From: Halomonas sp. SSL-5
GTDB lineage: Bacteria > Pseudomonadota > Gammaproteobacteria > Pseudomonadales > Halomonadaceae
Length of the DNA stretch: 64,000 nt
Direction of reading: 5' to 3'
Assembly: GCF_030708455.1 (NCBI RefSeq)
Contig: NZ_JAUYWF010000007.1
Span: 124,001 to 188,000, forward strand
The notes beneath the pieces are model-generated. The model was given only the letters and a program-made list of their open reading frames with translations. It was not told the origin of the DNA and ran no database searches. The translations under genes were made by a program, and so were the position numbers. This document shows positions 10,899 through 20,397 of this stretch, piece by piece (position 1 is the stretch's first letter; each line of letters begins with the position of its first letter).

Positions 10899-11532
10899 TG
10901 CCGCCGCGGATCACGCCCACCCCGACGCCCTCGATCTCCAGCGGATCGTGGCGCAGGTCCAGCTCGATGGGCGCGAAGTCGTGATTCTCGGCGCGCAGGG
11001 TGACATGGTGACCGTGGCGTTCGAAGCGCTTGACCGTGACCTCCTCCTCCAGGCGTGCCACCACGATCTGGCCGTTGCGCACCCGGTCGGTACGGTGCAC
11101 GGCGAGAAGGTCGCCCTCCAGGATACCCACATCCTTCATGGAGAGGCCGCGCACCCGCAGCAGGTAATCCGCTCGAGGCGTGAAGTACTCGGGGGGCAGT
11201 GGGCAGTAGCGGTCGATATGCTCGGCCGCCAGGATCGGGCTACCGGCGGCGACCTCGCCGATGATCGGCAGGCCCTGGGAGGGGGCCTCGTCGCCGCTCG
11301 GCTCGGCTTCCGCCTCCTGGGCGGGCAGGCGAATCCCCCGCGAGGTGCCGGCGATCATGCGGATGGCGCCCTTGCGCTCCAGGGCGCGCAGGTGCTCTTC
11401 GGCGGCGTTGGGGGAGCGGAAGCCCAGGGCGCGGGCGATCTCCGCGCGGGTGGGGGGATAGCCGAGCTCCTGCATGGTCTTGACGATGAAGTCGTAGACG
11501 TTCTGCTGGCGCTGAGTGAGGGGGCGTGCCAT
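10879..11532 (-). CDS. lexA: LexA repressor of the SOS response
   Basis: The start at 11532 ([10 protein letters not shown]) is chosen over a longer upstream reading because AGGAGGT lies 3 bp before it. The protein is 217 residues. The N-terminal winged helix contains [23 protein letters not shown]. The self-cleavage site is the Ala-Gly of EVAAGSPI; the catalytic Ser is in GLSMKDVGI and the Lys in VTVKRF. RecA-stimulated cleavage would derepress itself and the overlapping dinB. The divergent neighbour is psrA, as in Pseudomonas. Confidence 0.96.
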   Translation of the reverse strand: MARPLTQRQQNVYDFIVKTMQELGYPPTRAEIARALGFRSPNAAEEHLRALERKGAIRMIAGTSRGIRLPAQEAEAEPSGDEAPSQGLPIIGEVAAGSPILAAEHIDRYCPLPPEYFTPRADYLLRVRGLSMKDVGILEGDLLAVHRTDRVRNGQIVVARLEEEVTVKRFERHGHHVTLRAENHDFAPIELDLRHDPLEIEGVGVGVIRGGNGQALS

Positions 11533-11579
11533 GGGACCTCCTGTGCGGATGGCATAACCGTATTGATCAAGCATACAGC

Positions 11580-11595
11580 ATGTTGTTCCGTACAG
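11580..11595 (-). promoter_or_regulatory. Candidate LexA box upstream of lexA
   Basis: On the minus strand the site reads CTGTACGGAACAACAT, which fits CTGT-N8-ACAG except for the last base. It lies 48 bp before the lexA start. A second CTGTATGC half-site follows it. Autoregulation is expected for lexA; the exact operator is inferred. Confidence 0.5.
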
Positions 11596-11677
11596 TAATA
11601 TTTCGCCCTGTTTCAAACACCCCGTGGGCTTGGCGTTGAGCCGAAACGTGCGTCTGGCGTAGAATTGCGCCACGTTT

Positions 11678-11690
11678 GAAACAATTGTTT
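11678..11690 (+). promoter_or_regulatory. Candidate PsrA operator
   Basis: GAAAC-AATT-GTTT contains the perfect 12-bp palindrome AAACAATTGTTT and fits the published PsrA consensus (G/C)AAAC-N2-4-GTTT(G/C) in all but the last base. It ends 20 bp before the psrA ATG, which suits autorepression. Confidence 0.65.
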
Positions 11691-11709
11691 ATAACCAGGC
11701 GCTCCATCC

Positions 11710-12375
11710 ATGGCACAGAACGATACCGTCACCAGGATCCTCGATACCGCCGAGGTGCTGTTCGCCGAGCGTGGTTTCGCCGAGACGTCGCTGCGCACCA
11801 TCACCAGCAAGGCCAAGGTCAACCTGGCGGCGGTGAACTATCACTTCGGCTCCAAGAAGTCGCTGATCCAGGCGGTCTTCGCGCGCTATCTCGACCCCTT
11901 CACCGAGCGCTTTCATGGTGCCCTGGATGACCTCGAACGTCGCTATCGGGGCCAGGCCATCCCCCTCGAGGAGCTGCTCGAGACCATGGCGCGTAGCGTG
12001 CTGGAGGTGCCGGCGGAGCGCAATAGCCTCAAGGTCTTCATGCGCCTGCTGGGGCTCGCCTACAGCCAGGCCCAGGGCCACCTGCGCCGCTATATCCAGC
12101 AGGATTACGGCAGCGTCTTCACCCGCTTCACCGAGCTGATTCGCCAGGCCACGCCGGAACTGCCCGACGCCGAGCGTTTCTGGCGCCTGCACTTCATGCT
12201 GGGCAGCGTGATCTTCACCCTCTCGGGGCTCGATGCCCTGCGCGATATCGCCGAGAAGGACTACGACGAGCACGTCACGGTGCGCGATCTGGTGCGCCGC
12301 CTGCGCCCGGTGGTGGTGGCCGCCATGCAGGCGCCCTTGCCGGCCCCGGCGCCGGCCACCGCTCAGGAGGCCTGA
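11710..12375 (+). CDS. psrA: TetR-family regulator PsrA
   Basis: A 221-residue TetR protein. The HTH (about residues 8-55) includes RILDTAEVLFAERGFAETS and VNLAAVNYHFGSKKSLIQAVF, close to Pseudomonas PsrA, which senses long-chain fatty acids and controls beta-oxidation genes and rpoS. The gene order lexA-psrA-nagZ, seen in Pseudomonas, supports the name. The C-terminus ends in an Ala/Pro-rich tail. nagZ follows after 2 bp, so the two are co-transcribed. Confidence 0.88.
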   Translation: MAQNDTVTRILDTAEVLFAERGFAETSLRTITSKAKVNLAAVNYHFGSKKSLIQAVFARYLDPFTERFHGALDDLERRYRGQAIPLEELLETMARSVLEVPAERNSLKVFMRLLGLAYSQAQGHLRRYIQQDYGSVFTRFTELIRQATPELPDAERFWRLHFMLGSVIFTLSGLDALRDIAEKDYDEHVTVRDLVRRLRPVVVAAMQAPLPAPAPATAQEA

Positions 12376-12377
12376 TC

Positions 12378-13430
12378 ATGACGGTAACCAGTCCACACTC
12401 GCATCCCCAGCCGCTGGGCCCGGTGATGCTCGATCTCGAGGGAACCCGGCTGACGGCCGATGAGCCGGAGCTACTGCGGCGCCCCGAGGTCGGCGGGGTG
12501 ATCCTGTTCGCCCGCAATGTCGAATCCGCCACCCAGGTGCGCGAACTGTGCGATGCGATCCGCCGGGTGCGCCCCAACCTGTTGATCGGCATCGACCAGG
12601 AGGGCGGGCGCGTGCAGCGCATCCGTCAGGGCGTGACGCGGCTGCCCGCCATGCGTCGGCTGGGCCGTGACGCCGCCAGCGACCCCGAGGTCACCCGCCG
12701 CCTGTGTCAGGACACCGGCTGGCTGCTGGGCATGGAGATGGCCGCCTGTGGCATCGACATCACCTTCGCCCCGGTGCTCGACGTCGACGGCGGCACCTCC
12801 ACGGTGATCGGCGATCGCAGCTTCTCGTGCTACCCCGAGACCGTGGCGGCCCTGGCCGGTGCCTTCATCGACGGCCTGCACGAGGCCGGCATGGTGGCGG
12901 TAGGTAAGCACTTTCCCGGCCACGGCAGCGTGGCGGCGGACTCGCATCTGGAGCTGCCGGAGGACGACCGTCCGCTGGAGGCCCTGCGTGCCCACGACCT
13001 GGTGCCCTTCGAGCGCCTGGTCCCGAGGCTCGACGCGGTGATGCCGGCCCACGTGGTCTACTCCGCCTTCGACCCGCGCCCGGCAGGCTTTTCTCCCGCC
13101 TGGCTGGGCATGCTCAGAGAGAGCCTCGGCTTCAAGGGGGTGATCTTTTCCGACGACCTGAGCATGGCCGGCGCCGCCGCGGCGGGTTCCCCCGGCGAGC
13201 GGGCTCAGGCCGCGCTCACCGCCGGCTGCGACATGCTGCTGGTGTGCAACGACCGCGCCGCCGCGCTGGAGGTGCTCGACGCCTGTCGTGAGCACCCACC
13301 CGGGCTGCGTCTGTCGAAGTTGCGCTTCGCCCGGGCCCGTCCCCAGCTCGAGAGCCTGCCGGCGCTCTCCCGCTGGCGCCGCCTGCATGCCCACCTCGAA
13401 GCCCTGGGGGCAGACCCCAAAGCAAACTAA
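12378..13430 (+). CDS. nagZ: Beta-N-acetylhexosaminidase of peptidoglycan recycling
   Basis: A 350-residue GH3 enzyme releasing GlcNAc from muropeptides in the cytoplasm. It shows the NagZ motif KHFPGHGSVAADSH, whose Asp-His dyad takes part in catalysis, GIDQEGGRVQRI, and the nucleophile region GVIFSDDLSMAGA. The length is normal. The start codon is 2 bp after psrA, with GGAGG overlapping the psrA stop region. hpt follows 15 bp later. Confidence 0.95.
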   Translation: MTVTSPHSHPQPLGPVMLDLEGTRLTADEPELLRRPEVGGVILFARNVESATQVRELCDAIRRVRPNLLIGIDQEGGRVQRIRQGVTRLPAMRRLGRDAASDPEVTRRLCQDTGWLLGMEMAACGIDITFAPVLDVDGGTSTVIGDRSFSCYPETVAALAGAFIDGLHEAGMVAVGKHFPGHGSVAADSHLELPEDDRPLEALRAHDLVPFERLVPRLDAVMPAHVVYSAFDPRPAGFSPAWLGMLRESLGFKGVIFSDDLSMAGAAAAGSPGERAQAALTAGCDMLLVCNDRAAALEVLDACREHPPGLRLSKLRFARARPQLESLPALSRWRRLHAHLEALGADPKAN

Positions 13431-13445
13431 CCACGAGACCCTTCG

Positions 13446-14024
13446 ATGTCCCGACTCGATCCCGAGATGCATCAGTCCCTGACCGACATGCGCGAGCTGA
13501 TGGCCAGCGCCGATTGCCTGATCAGCCAGGAGCAGGTCGAGCTCGCCCTCGATCGCATGGCCGACGAGATCACCCGCGACCTGGGTGACAAGCTGCCGGT
13601 GTTCTACTGCGTGATGAACGGCGGGCTGATCACCACCGGCCACCTGCTGACCCGGCTGGGTTTCCCGCTGGAGGTGGACTACCTGCATGCCACGCGCTAC
13701 CGCGGCAAGACCCGCGGCGGGGAGCTGTTCTGGCGCGTCTCCCCGGAGGTGCCCATGGCCGGGCGCCACGTGGTGATCGTCGACGATATCCTCGACGAGG
13801 GTGCGACCCTGGCCGCGATCCTCGCCTACTGCCGCGAGGCGGGCGCCGCCAGCATCACCACCGCGGTGCTGGTCGACAAGCAGCACGACCGCAAGGCGGT
13901 GCCCGGCCTCAAGGCCGACTACTGCAGCCTGGAAGTCGCCGACCGCTACGTGTTCGGCTTCGGCATGGATATCAAGGGCTACTGGCGCAACGCCCCGGGG
14001 ATCTTCGCGCCCAAGGGGATGTAA
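13446..14024 (+). CDS. hpt: Hypoxanthine-guanine phosphoribosyltransferase
   Basis: A 192-residue PRTase. The PRPP-binding loop is VVIVDDILDEGATLAAI, and the substrate-binding end YVFGFGMDIKGYWRN is typical of this branch. It salvages purine bases to nucleotides in the cytoplasm. It is the last gene of the psrA-nagZ-hpt run and is followed by repeats. Confidence 0.9.
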   Translation: MSRLDPEMHQSLTDMRELMASADCLISQEQVELALDRMADEITRDLGDKLPVFYCVMNGGLITTGHLLTRLGFPLEVDYLHATRYRGKTRGGELFWRVSPEVPMAGRHVVIVDDILDEGATLAAILAYCREAGAASITTAVLVDKQHDRKAVPGLKADYCSLEVADRYVFGFGMDIKGYWRNAPGIFAPKGM

Positions 14025-14039
14025 GCAGCGCTAACCGCT

Positions 14040-14365
14040 TGTGGGAGGCCGGCTTTGCCGGGCGAAGGCGCCGTCAGGCGCCCCGCTTCGTGCCTGGAAG
14101 CTTGAAGCTGGAAGAGCTCGGCTCCGAGGCGGAAGGGGCCGCCGAAGGATGCCCAGGCCACCTTGTGGGAGGCCGGCTTAGCGGCGAAAGGGGGCTGCCG
14201 AAAAGTGCCCCGGCCACCTTGTGGGAGGCCGGCTTTGCCGGGCGAAGGCGCCGTCAGGCGCCCCGGAGGAGTTGTTCAGCTCTCTGGCATTGCCAGGGAG
14301 GCCTTCGGCCTCCATTCGTCGAAGCGTCGAACCGCCGGGGCCCCGGCCTCCCACCACAGGCCCCA
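14040..14365. repeat. GTGGGAGGCCGGC dispersed repeat cluster (three units)
   Basis: The unit CTTGTGGGAGGCCGGCTT with following GGCGAAGGCGCCGTCAGGCG occurs at about 14038, 14162 and 14218; the first and third are nearly identical over about 45 bp. An inverted remnant (CGGGGCCCCGGCCTCCCAC) closes the block near 14336-14354. It belongs to the same family as 9590-9830 and 25963-26212. The rest of the 14025-14526 gap holds a terminator and an 8-bp tandem repeat. Confidence 0.85.
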
Positions 14366-14434
14366 GCCTCCCAGCACAGCCCCCAGCCTTCCTGCCATAG
14401 TTTGTCGGCCTCCTACAGGGAGCCCCATAGAATC

Positions 14435-14470
14435 AAAAACCCCGCGGGCCCTGAAGGCCTGCGGGGTTTC
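14435..14470 (-). terminator. Rho-independent terminator of the acyl-CoA synthetase gene
   Basis: The AAACCCCGC arm and the GCGGGGTTT arm enclose a secondary GGGCC/GGCCT stem. The A-rich left side gives a T run when read on the minus strand, and the structure could also work on the plus strand. Confidence 0.8.
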
Positions 14471-14482
14471 TCTTTCTACTTT

Positions 14483-14522
14483 CCGCTTGGCCGCTTGGCC
14501 GCTTGGCCGCTTGGCCGCTTGG
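14483..14522. repeat. 8-bp tandem repeat CCGCTTGG x5 (plus a partial copy)
   Basis: Five exact head-to-tail copies of CCGCTTGG, with a sixth partial copy running into the stop codon of the acyl-CoA synthetase gene (TAA at 14527-14529 on the minus strand). The unit is not a multiple of three and lies outside the coding sequence. Confidence 0.95.
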
Positions 14523-14526
14523 CCGC

Positions 14527-16218
14527 TTACTTCAAGCCGAGCTCGTGGGTGGCTTCCTCGCGCATCTTGAACTTCTGGATCTTGCCGGTGACGGTCATCG
14601 GGAACTCGTCGACGAACTTCACGTAGCGGGGGACCTTGTAGTGGGCGATCTTGCCCTTGCAGAACGCCTTCAGCTCCTCTGCGTCCAGCTCCTGGCCGTC
14701 GGCGAGCTTGACCCAGGCCATCACCTCCTCGCCGTACTTCTCGTCGGGCACGCCGATCACCTGCACGTCCGAGATGGCCGGGTGGGTGTAGAGGAAATCC
14801 TCGATCTCGCGCGGGTAGATGTTCTCGCCGCCGCGGATGATCATGTCCTTGATGCGCCCGACGATGGCCACGTAGCCCTCATCATCCATTGTCGCCAGGT
14901 CACCGGTGTGCATCCAGCCGGCCTCGTCGATGGACTTGTCGGTCGCCTCGGGATTGTTCCAGTAGCCGAGCATCACGCTGTAACCCCGGGTGCACAGTTC
15001 GCCGGTCTCCCCGCGGGGCACCACGGCGCCGGTCTCCGGGCTCACCAGCTTCACCTCCAGGTGGGGGTGGATGGTGCCGACCGTGGTGACGCGCTTCTCC
15101 AGCGGGGCGTCGGTCTGGGTCTGGAAGCTTACCGGGCTGGTCTCGGTCATGCCGTAGCAGATGGTGACGTCCTGCATGTTCATGCGCTCGATCACCTTGC
15201 GCATCACCTCGATGGGGCAGATGGAGCCCGCCATGATGCCGGTGCGCAGGTGCGAGAGGTCGAAGTTCTCGAACTCGGGGTGCTCCAGTTCGGCGATGAA
15301 CATGGTGGGCACGCCATACAGGGTGGTGGCCTTCTCCTCGGAGACCGCGGTCAGGGTCTGCTCGGGGTCGAAACCGTCCCCCGGGTAGATCATGGTGGCG
15401 CCGTGGGTCACGCAGCCCAGGTTGCCCATCACCATGCCGAAGCAGTGGTAGAGCGGCACCGGGATGACCATGCGGTCCTCCTCGGTGAGCGCCATGGTGC
15501 GCGCCACGAAGAAGCCGTTGTTGAGGATGTTGTGGTGGGAAAGGGTGGCGCCCTTGGGCGCGCCGGTGGTGCCGGAGGTGTACTGGATATTGATCGGGTC
15601 GTCGAACTGCAGGGTACCCTGCACCTCGGCCAGGTGCTCGGCGGAGACCTCGTCGGCATGAGCCAGCATCGACTGCCAGCTGAACATGCCGGTCAGGGCG
15701 CGGTCGGCGTCCAGGCACACTACCCGCTTGAGCTCGGGCAGCTTGGCGCTCTTGAAGGTGCCGGGGCCACCGTCGCGCAACTCGGGCGCCAGCTCGGCCA
15801 GGGTGGCCACATAGTCGGAGCTCTTGAACACCCCCTGCAGGATCAGCGTCGCGGCGCCGGACTGCTTCAGCGCATACTCCAGCTCATGGCTGCGGTAGCT
15901 GGGGTTGATGTTGACCAGGATGGCGCCGATCTTCGCCGTGGCGAACTGGGTGATGGTCCATTCGGCGCAGTTGGGCGACCAGATGCCCACCCGCTCGCTC
16001 TTCTTGACGCCCAGGGCGAGCATGGCGCGGGCGGCCTGGTCCACGGCGGCCTGCAGCTCCTTCCAGGTGTAGCGCAGGCCCTGGTGGCGGCTGATCAGGG
16101 CGTCGCGGTCGGGGAAGCGGGCCACGGTGTCATCGAAGCAATCACCGATGGTCTGCCCCTTGAGGGGGGTGTCGCTGATGCCGCTGACATAGCTGATGGG
16201 GGTGTATTGGCGTGTCAT
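14527..16218 (-). CDS. AMP-binding medium/long-chain acyl-CoA synthetase
   Basis: A 563-residue adenylate-forming enzyme. The P-loop-like motif [28 protein letters not shown], the hinge [25 protein letters not shown] and the C-terminal catalytic Lys region [14 protein letters not shown] are all present. It activates a fatty or branched-chain acid as acyl-CoA. The start at 16218 ([10 protein letters not shown]) is preferred over an upstream Met at 16314 because family members begin close to this point. The MerR-type regulator upstream on the same strand and the divergent valine genes suggest a role in branched-chain acid use. Confidence 0.9.
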   Translation of the reverse strand: MTRQYTPISYVSGISDTPLKGQTIGDCFDDTVARFPDRDALISRHQGLRYTWKELQAAVDQAARAMLALGVKKSERVGIWSPNCAEWTITQFATAKIGAILVNINPSYRSHELEYALKQSGAATLILQGVFKSSDYVATLAELAPELRDGGPGTFKSAKLPELKRVVCLDADRALTGMFSWQSMLAHADEVSAEHLAEVQGTLQFDDPINIQYTSGTTGAPKGATLSHHNILNNGFFVARTMALTEEDRMVIPVPLYHCFGMVMGNLGCVTHGATMIYPGDGFDPEQTLTAVSEEKATTLYGVPTMFIAELEHPEFENFDLSHLRTGIMAGSICPIEVMRKVIERMNMQDVTICYGMTETSPVSFQTQTDAPLEKRVTTVGTIHPHLEVKLVSPETGAVVPRGETGELCTRGYSVMLGYWNNPEATDKSIDEAGWMHTGDLATMDDEGYVAIVGRIKDMIIRGGENIYPREIEDFLYTHPAISDVQVIGVPDEKYGEEVMAWVKLADGQELDAEELKAFCKGKIAHYKVPRYVKFVDEFPMTVTGKIQKFKMREEATHELGLK

Positions 16219-16331
16219 GAGCGTGTCTCGCGATTGTTGGCAAAAACCGTTGACCAGGAAGTGTTGGGCAAGATTCGTTGCTGGAATTGTTAGGTGTTGT
16301 GACACCGCTGTCATGAGCCTGGCAGGGCGGT

Positions 16332-16781
16332 TCAGTCCGGCTGGTCGCCGAGGCTGGCCAGCACGTCCCGGGCGCGGCGCTCGACATCGTCGATCTCGAG
16401 CTGCATGAGCCGGATGTCCTCCTGCTGGCGCTCCAGGTTGCCGCGCTTGTCCGCCAGGATCTCGAGAAGACGCCGCAGCTGACGCCGATTCCCGTCGGGC
16501 ATGGCGTCGTACATCATCACCACCTCGCGGATCTCGGCCAGCGAGAAGCCCAGGCGCTTGCCGCGCAGGGTCAGCTTCAGGCGCACGCGATCCTTCTCAT
16601 TGTAGATTCGCGTCTGCCCGCGCCGCTCGGGCGCCAGCAGCCCCTCCTGCTCGTAGAAGCGGATGGTGCGCGTGGTCACCTCGAACATCTTGGCCAGCTC
16701 GCCGATGCTGTAGCTGCGAGTCTGGCGGGGGAGGGGGCCGTCCTGAGAGGCGTCGGGCGCCGGGGAGGATGAGTGCGTCAT
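16332..16781 (-). CDS. liuR: MerR-family regulator, LiuR-like
   Basis: A 149-residue regulator starting [10 protein letters not shown]. The MerR winged helix [20 protein letters not shown] and [15 protein letters not shown] are followed by a dimerisation coiled coil. No cysteine cluster is visible, so it is not a metal sensor. LiuR controls branched-chain amino acid degradation in many proteobacteria, which fits the acyl-CoA synthetase after it and the divergent acyl-CoA dehydrogenase. A perfect LiuR-type palindrome lies in the divergent promoter region. Confidence 0.8.
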   Translation of the reverse strand: MTHSSSPAPDASQDGPLPRQTRSYSIGELAKMFEVTTRTIRFYEQEGLLAPERRGQTRIYNEKDRVRLKLTLRGKRLGFSLAEIREVVMMYDAMPDGNRRQLRRLLEILADKRGNLERQQEDIRLMQLEIDDVERRARDVLASLGDQPD

Positions 16782-16847
16782 GAGCGTCTTCCGTTTTATT
16801 GGCAAGCGGAGCGTTGCTCGCCCGCCTGCAGGCAACACTAGCCGAGG

Positions 16848-16863
16848 TTTACGTTAACGTAAA
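16848..16863. promoter_or_regulatory. Palindromic operator, LiuR type
   Basis: TTTACGTTAACGTAAA is a perfect 16-bp palindrome between liuR and the divergent dehydrogenase gene, and it resembles the known LiuR consensus of gammaproteobacteria. The rest of 16864-17045 holds repeated AACGATTCTTA-like stretches (16963-17010) and the GAGGAAC ribosome site. Confidence 0.8.
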
Positions 16864-17045
16864 GTGCTTGTTCGACCATGGGGTGATAGGGTAAAAACCA
16901 AGCAAGTGCTAGGTTGGGGCTCGTCAACTACCCTCATGGTCAGCACGCATGCTTCACAGCGATTCTTAGCAACGATTCTTAGTAACGATTTTTAACTACG
17001 ATTCTTAACAACAATGTCTTACAACCACGCGACGAGGAACTCCTG

Positions 17046-18212
17046 ATGGACTTCTCCTTGACCGACGACCAGAAGGCGCTGGCCCAGGCCGCCGCCGACT
17101 TTGCCCGGGCCGAGCTCAGCGATCATGCCGCCGAGTGGGACGCCAACGCCCACTTCCCCCTGGATGTGATCCGCCGCGCGGGGGAGGCGGGCTTCCTGGG
17201 CATCTACACCCCGGAGGAGCACGGCGGCCTGGGGCTCTCGCGGCTCGACGCCTCGCTGATCTTCGAGCAGCTCGCCCAGGGCTGCGTCGCTACCACCGCC
17301 TATCTCACCATCCACAACATGGTGGCCTGGATGATCGCCAACTGGGGCGACGACGCCCTGCGCGAGGCCTGGGTCCCCGCCATGGTAGCCGGTGAGGCGC
17401 TCGGCTCCTACTGTCTCACCGAGCCCGGCGCGGGCTCCGATGCCGCCAGCCTGCGCACCAAGGCGGTACGCGAGGGCGACGAGTACGTCATCTCCGGCAG
17501 CAAGATGTTCATCTCCGGCGCCGGCAGTACCGAGGTGCTGGTGGTGATGGCGCGCACCGGCGCCCCCGACAGCGGCGCCGGCGGCGTCTCCGCCATCGTG
17601 GTGCCCGCCGATGCCGCGGGCATCGAGTACGGCAAGAATGAGGAGAAGATGGGCTGGAAGAGCCAGCCGACCCGCCTGGTCAGCTTCGATGGCGTGCGCG
17701 TCCCGGTCACCAACCGCCTGGGCGAGGAGGGTGAGGGCTTCAAGTTCGCCATGAAGGGTCTCGATGGCGGCCGCCTCAATATCGCCAGCTGCTCGCTGGG
17801 CGCCGCCCAGCAGGCGCTGACGCTCTCGCGGGACTACCTGGCCGAGCGCAAGCAGTTCGGTCGCGAGCTCAGCCAGTTCCAGGCCCTGCAGTTCAAGCTC
17901 GCCGACATGGCCACCGAGCTCACCGCCGCCCGCCTGATGGTGCGCCAGGCGGCCTGGCGCCTGGACAACAACGACCCCGAGGCCCCCGCCCACTGCGCCA
18001 TGGCCAAGCGCTTCGCCACCGACATGGGCTTCAACGTCTGCAACGAGGCCCTGCAACTCCACGGCGGCTATGGTTATATCCGCGAGTACCCCCTGGAGCG
18101 GCTGGTGCGCGATACCCGCGTGCACCAGATTCTCGAGGGCACCAACGAGATCATGCGCCTGATCGTCGCCCGGCGCCTGCTCGCCGACGGTGTGATCGAA
18201 TCGCTGCAATAA
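17046..18212 (+). CDS. Acyl-CoA dehydrogenase, isobutyryl-CoA dehydrogenase-like
   Basis: A 388-residue FAD-dependent dehydrogenase. It shows SYCLTEPGAGSDAASL and MGWKSQPTRLVSFDGVRVP of the central domain and the C-terminal EALQLHGGYGYIREYP, with the active-site Glu expected in ILEGTNEIMRLI. The first gene of a valine-catabolic run (next: HIBYL-CoA hydrolase, then HIBA dehydrogenase), it likely oxidises isobutyryl-CoA to methacrylyl-CoA. The ribosome site GAGGAACTCCTG precedes the ATG. Confidence 0.88.
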   Translation: MDFSLTDDQKALAQAAADFARAELSDHAAEWDANAHFPLDVIRRAGEAGFLGIYTPEEHGGLGLSRLDASLIFEQLAQGCVATTAYLTIHNMVAWMIANWGDDALREAWVPAMVAGEALGSYCLTEPGAGSDAASLRTKAVREGDEYVISGSKMFISGAGSTEVLVVMARTGAPDSGAGGVSAIVVPADAAGIEYGKNEEKMGWKSQPTRLVSFDGVRVPVTNRLGEEGEGFKFAMKGLDGGRLNIASCSLGAAQQALTLSRDYLAERKQFGRELSQFQALQFKLADMATELTAARLMVRQAAWRLDNNDPEAPAHCAMAKRFATDMGFNVCNEALQLHGGYGYIREYPLERLVRDTRVHQILEGTNEIMRLIVARRLLADGVIESLQ

Positions 18213-18241
18213 GCTCGCTTCCAACCAACAAGGAGACCAGG

Positions 18242-19396
18242 ATGTCGGATCTGCCCGTGATCTTCGAGGAGTTGCCCACCGCCTGTGGCGGGTTCATCGG
18301 CGTCGCCACCCTCAATGCGCCACGCTCGCTCAACTCCCTGTCGCTGGAGATGGCCCGCCAGCTCGAGGTCAAGCTCGACGCCTGGGCGGTGGATCGCAAC
18401 ATCGTCGCCGTGTGGCTCGAGGGCAGCGGTGACAAGGCCTTCTGCGCCGGCGGTGATGTGGTCGCCCTCTATCGTGCCCTGACCGAGGAGGGCGAGAACC
18501 GCGGCTCGGGCCGCGACAGCGAACTTCCCGCCACCTACTTCACCGTGGAGTATCGCCTCGACTACCGCATCCACACCTATCCCAAGCCGGTGATGGTGTG
18601 GGCCGACGGTATCGTGATGGGCGGCGGCCTGGGCCTTACCGCCGGCGCCTCGCATCGCCTCGTCACCGAGACCACCCTGATCGCCATGCCCGAGATCACC
18701 ATCGGGCTCTACCCGGACATCGGGGCCAGCTGGTTCCTCAATCGCATGCCGCCCGGGGTGGGCGCCTACCTGGGCCTCACCGGTGCCCAGCTCAACGCCC
18801 GCGACGCCCTGGATCTGGGCCTGGCCGACCGCTTCGTGCCCCGCGCTCGTCGCGCCGATCTGCTCGCGGCCCTGGGCGAAGCCGACTTCGGCGACCGCGG
18901 CCCCGAGGCGCGCCGCGCCGCCGTGCAGGCCGTGCTCGACCGCTTCGAGGACCGTGGCGAGGCCCCGGCGGGGCAGGTGCAGCCGCACCAGGATGCCATC
19001 CAGGCGCTGGTCGGCAGCGTCGACGCCGAGACCGCCGTGGCGCGGATACTCGCCGACGACAGCGACGACACGTGGCTCGCCGCCAATCGCAAGCGCCTCG
19101 CTAACGGCTGCCCGATCAGCGCCCACCTGGTGTGGCGCATGCTCGAGCGCCACGCTCACTCTAGCCTCGCCGACGCCTTCCGCGACGAGCTGGTGCTCTC
19201 GGTGCAGTGCGGCCGCCTCGGCGACTTCACCGAAGGCGTGCGCGCCCTGCTGATCGACAAGGACAAGAATCCCCAGTGGACCTACAGCGACGTCGGCAGC
19301 GTCCCGGAAACCTTCATCGACGCCATGTTCGTCTCACCCTGGACCAGCGAGGCGCACCCGCTGCGCGACCTCGGCTGGGGCCACCGGGTGGGGTAA
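18242..19396 (+). CDS. 3-Hydroxyisobutyryl-CoA hydrolase (enoyl-CoA hydratase fold)
   Basis: A 384-residue crotonase-fold protein. FCAGGDVVALYRA and VMGGGLGLTAGASHRLVTE form the oxyanion hole, and MPEITIGLYPDIGASWFLNRMP is characteristic of HIBYL-CoA hydrolases rather than the shorter hydratases. It hydrolyses 3-hydroxyisobutyryl-CoA in valine breakdown. AAGGAGA lies before the ATG. A 14-nt C run follows the stop. Confidence 0.88.
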   Translation: MSDLPVIFEELPTACGGFIGVATLNAPRSLNSLSLEMARQLEVKLDAWAVDRNIVAVWLEGSGDKAFCAGGDVVALYRALTEEGENRGSGRDSELPATYFTVEYRLDYRIHTYPKPVMVWADGIVMGGGLGLTAGASHRLVTETTLIAMPEITIGLYPDIGASWFLNRMPPGVGAYLGLTGAQLNARDALDLGLADRFVPRARRADLLAALGEADFGDRGPEARRAAVQAVLDRFEDRGEAPAGQVQPHQDAIQALVGSVDAETAVARILADDSDDTWLAANRKRLANGCPISAHLVWRMLERHAHSSLADAFRDELVLSVQCGRLGDFTEGVRALLIDKDKNPQWTYSDVGSVPETFIDAMFVSPWTSEAHPLRDLGWGHRVG

Positions 19397-19413
19397 CCCC
19401 CCCCCCCCCCTTT

Positions 19414-19451
19414 GGGGTCAGACCCCTAAGTCCATTGAGGGGTCTGACCCC
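19414..19451. repeat. REP palindrome, GGGGTCAGACCCCT family
   Basis: GGGGTCAGACCCCT and its inverse AGGGGTCTGACCCC flank a 10-bp centre between the hydrolase gene and mmsB. Each arm is itself palindromic (GGGGTC-GACCCC). It is the same family as the repeats around the RAYT gene. Confidence 0.9.
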
Positions 19452-19480
19452 AAATCTCGAATAATCACAAGGAGCCAACC

Positions 19481-20377
19481 ATGAAAATCGCCTTTATCGG
19501 CCTCGGCAACATGGGCGCCCCCATGGCCAGCAACCTGGTCAAGGCCGGCCACGAAGTCACCGTCTTCGACCTGGTCGAGGGCGCCATGCAGGCACTCGAG
19601 AGCGAGGGCGCCAAGCGCGCCGACACCGCCGAGGGTGCGGCCAAGGGCGCCGAGGTGGTCATCTCGATGCTGCCCGCCGGCGTCCACGTCAAGGAACTCT
19701 ACCTAGGCCGCGACGGTGCCCCCGGTCTGCTCGAGGCGCTGCAAGCCAAGCCTCTGATTATCGACGCCTCCACCATCTCGCCGGAGGACGCCCGCACGGT
19801 AGCCGCTGCCGCTAAGGAGAAGGGCCTCACCTGGCTCGACGCCCCGGTCTCCGGCGGCGTGGGCGGCGCCAAGGCCGGCACCCTGACCTTTATCGTCGGC
19901 GGCGCCGCCGACGGTTTCGACCAGGCCAAGCCGGTGCTCGAGGCCATGGGCAAGAACATCTTCCACGCCGGCGACAGCGGTGCCGGCCAGGTCGCCAAGA
20001 TCTGCAACAACATGCTGCTCGGCATCCTGATGAGCGGCACCGCCGAGGCCCTGGCACTGGGCGTCAAGAACGGCATGGACCCCGCCGTGCTCTCCGAGAT
20101 CATGAAGCAGAGCAGCGGCGGCAACTGGGCGCTCAACGTCTACAATCCCTGGCCCGGGGTGATGGAAGGCTCTGCCGCTAGCCGCGACTACCAGGGCGGC
20201 TTCCTCACCGACCTGATGGCCAAGGACCTCGGCCTCGCCTGGGAGCTGGCGCTCGGCTCCAAGGCAACCGTGCCCATGGGCTCACAGGCCCGCAACCTGT
20301 TCGCCCTGCACAGCGCCCAGGGCAACGGCGCCATCGACTTCTCCAGCATCCAGAAGCTGTATAGGGCAGGGGAGTAA
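19481..20377 (+). CDS. mmsB: 3-Hydroxyisobutyrate dehydrogenase
   Basis: A 298-residue beta-hydroxyacid dehydrogenase. The NAD-binding motif is FIGLGNMGAPMASNL, the substrate motif LDAPVSGGVGGA, and the catalytic Lys lies in GAGQVAKICNNMLLG. It oxidises 3-hydroxyisobutyrate to methylmalonate semialdehyde in valine breakdown. AAGGAGCC precedes the ATG. The next enzyme of the route (mmsA) is not in the window. Confidence 0.93.
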   Translation: MKIAFIGLGNMGAPMASNLVKAGHEVTVFDLVEGAMQALESEGAKRADTAEGAAKGAEVVISMLPAGVHVKELYLGRDGAPGLLEALQAKPLIIDASTISPEDARTVAAAAKEKGLTWLDAPVSGGVGGAKAGTLTFIVGGAADGFDQAKPVLEAMGKNIFHAGDSGAGQVAKICNNMLLGILMSGTAEALALGVKNGMDPAVLSEIMKQSSGGNWALNVYNPWPGVMEGSAASRDYQGGFLTDLMAKDLGLAWELALGSKATVPMGSQARNLFALHSAQGNGAIDFSSIQKLYRAGE

Positions 20378-20397
20378 CCCTCCCATTGGGGTCCATT

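Noticed and set aside
14435-14470. Hairpin with CCCGCGGGCC as a riboswitch
   Set aside because: It is a simple terminator-like stem with flanking A/T runs and no conserved aptamer features.
14503-16293. 596-codon frame opposite the acyl-CoA synthetase
   Set aside because: It overlaps a gene with complete adenylate-forming motifs and covers the 8-bp repeat in its first codons.
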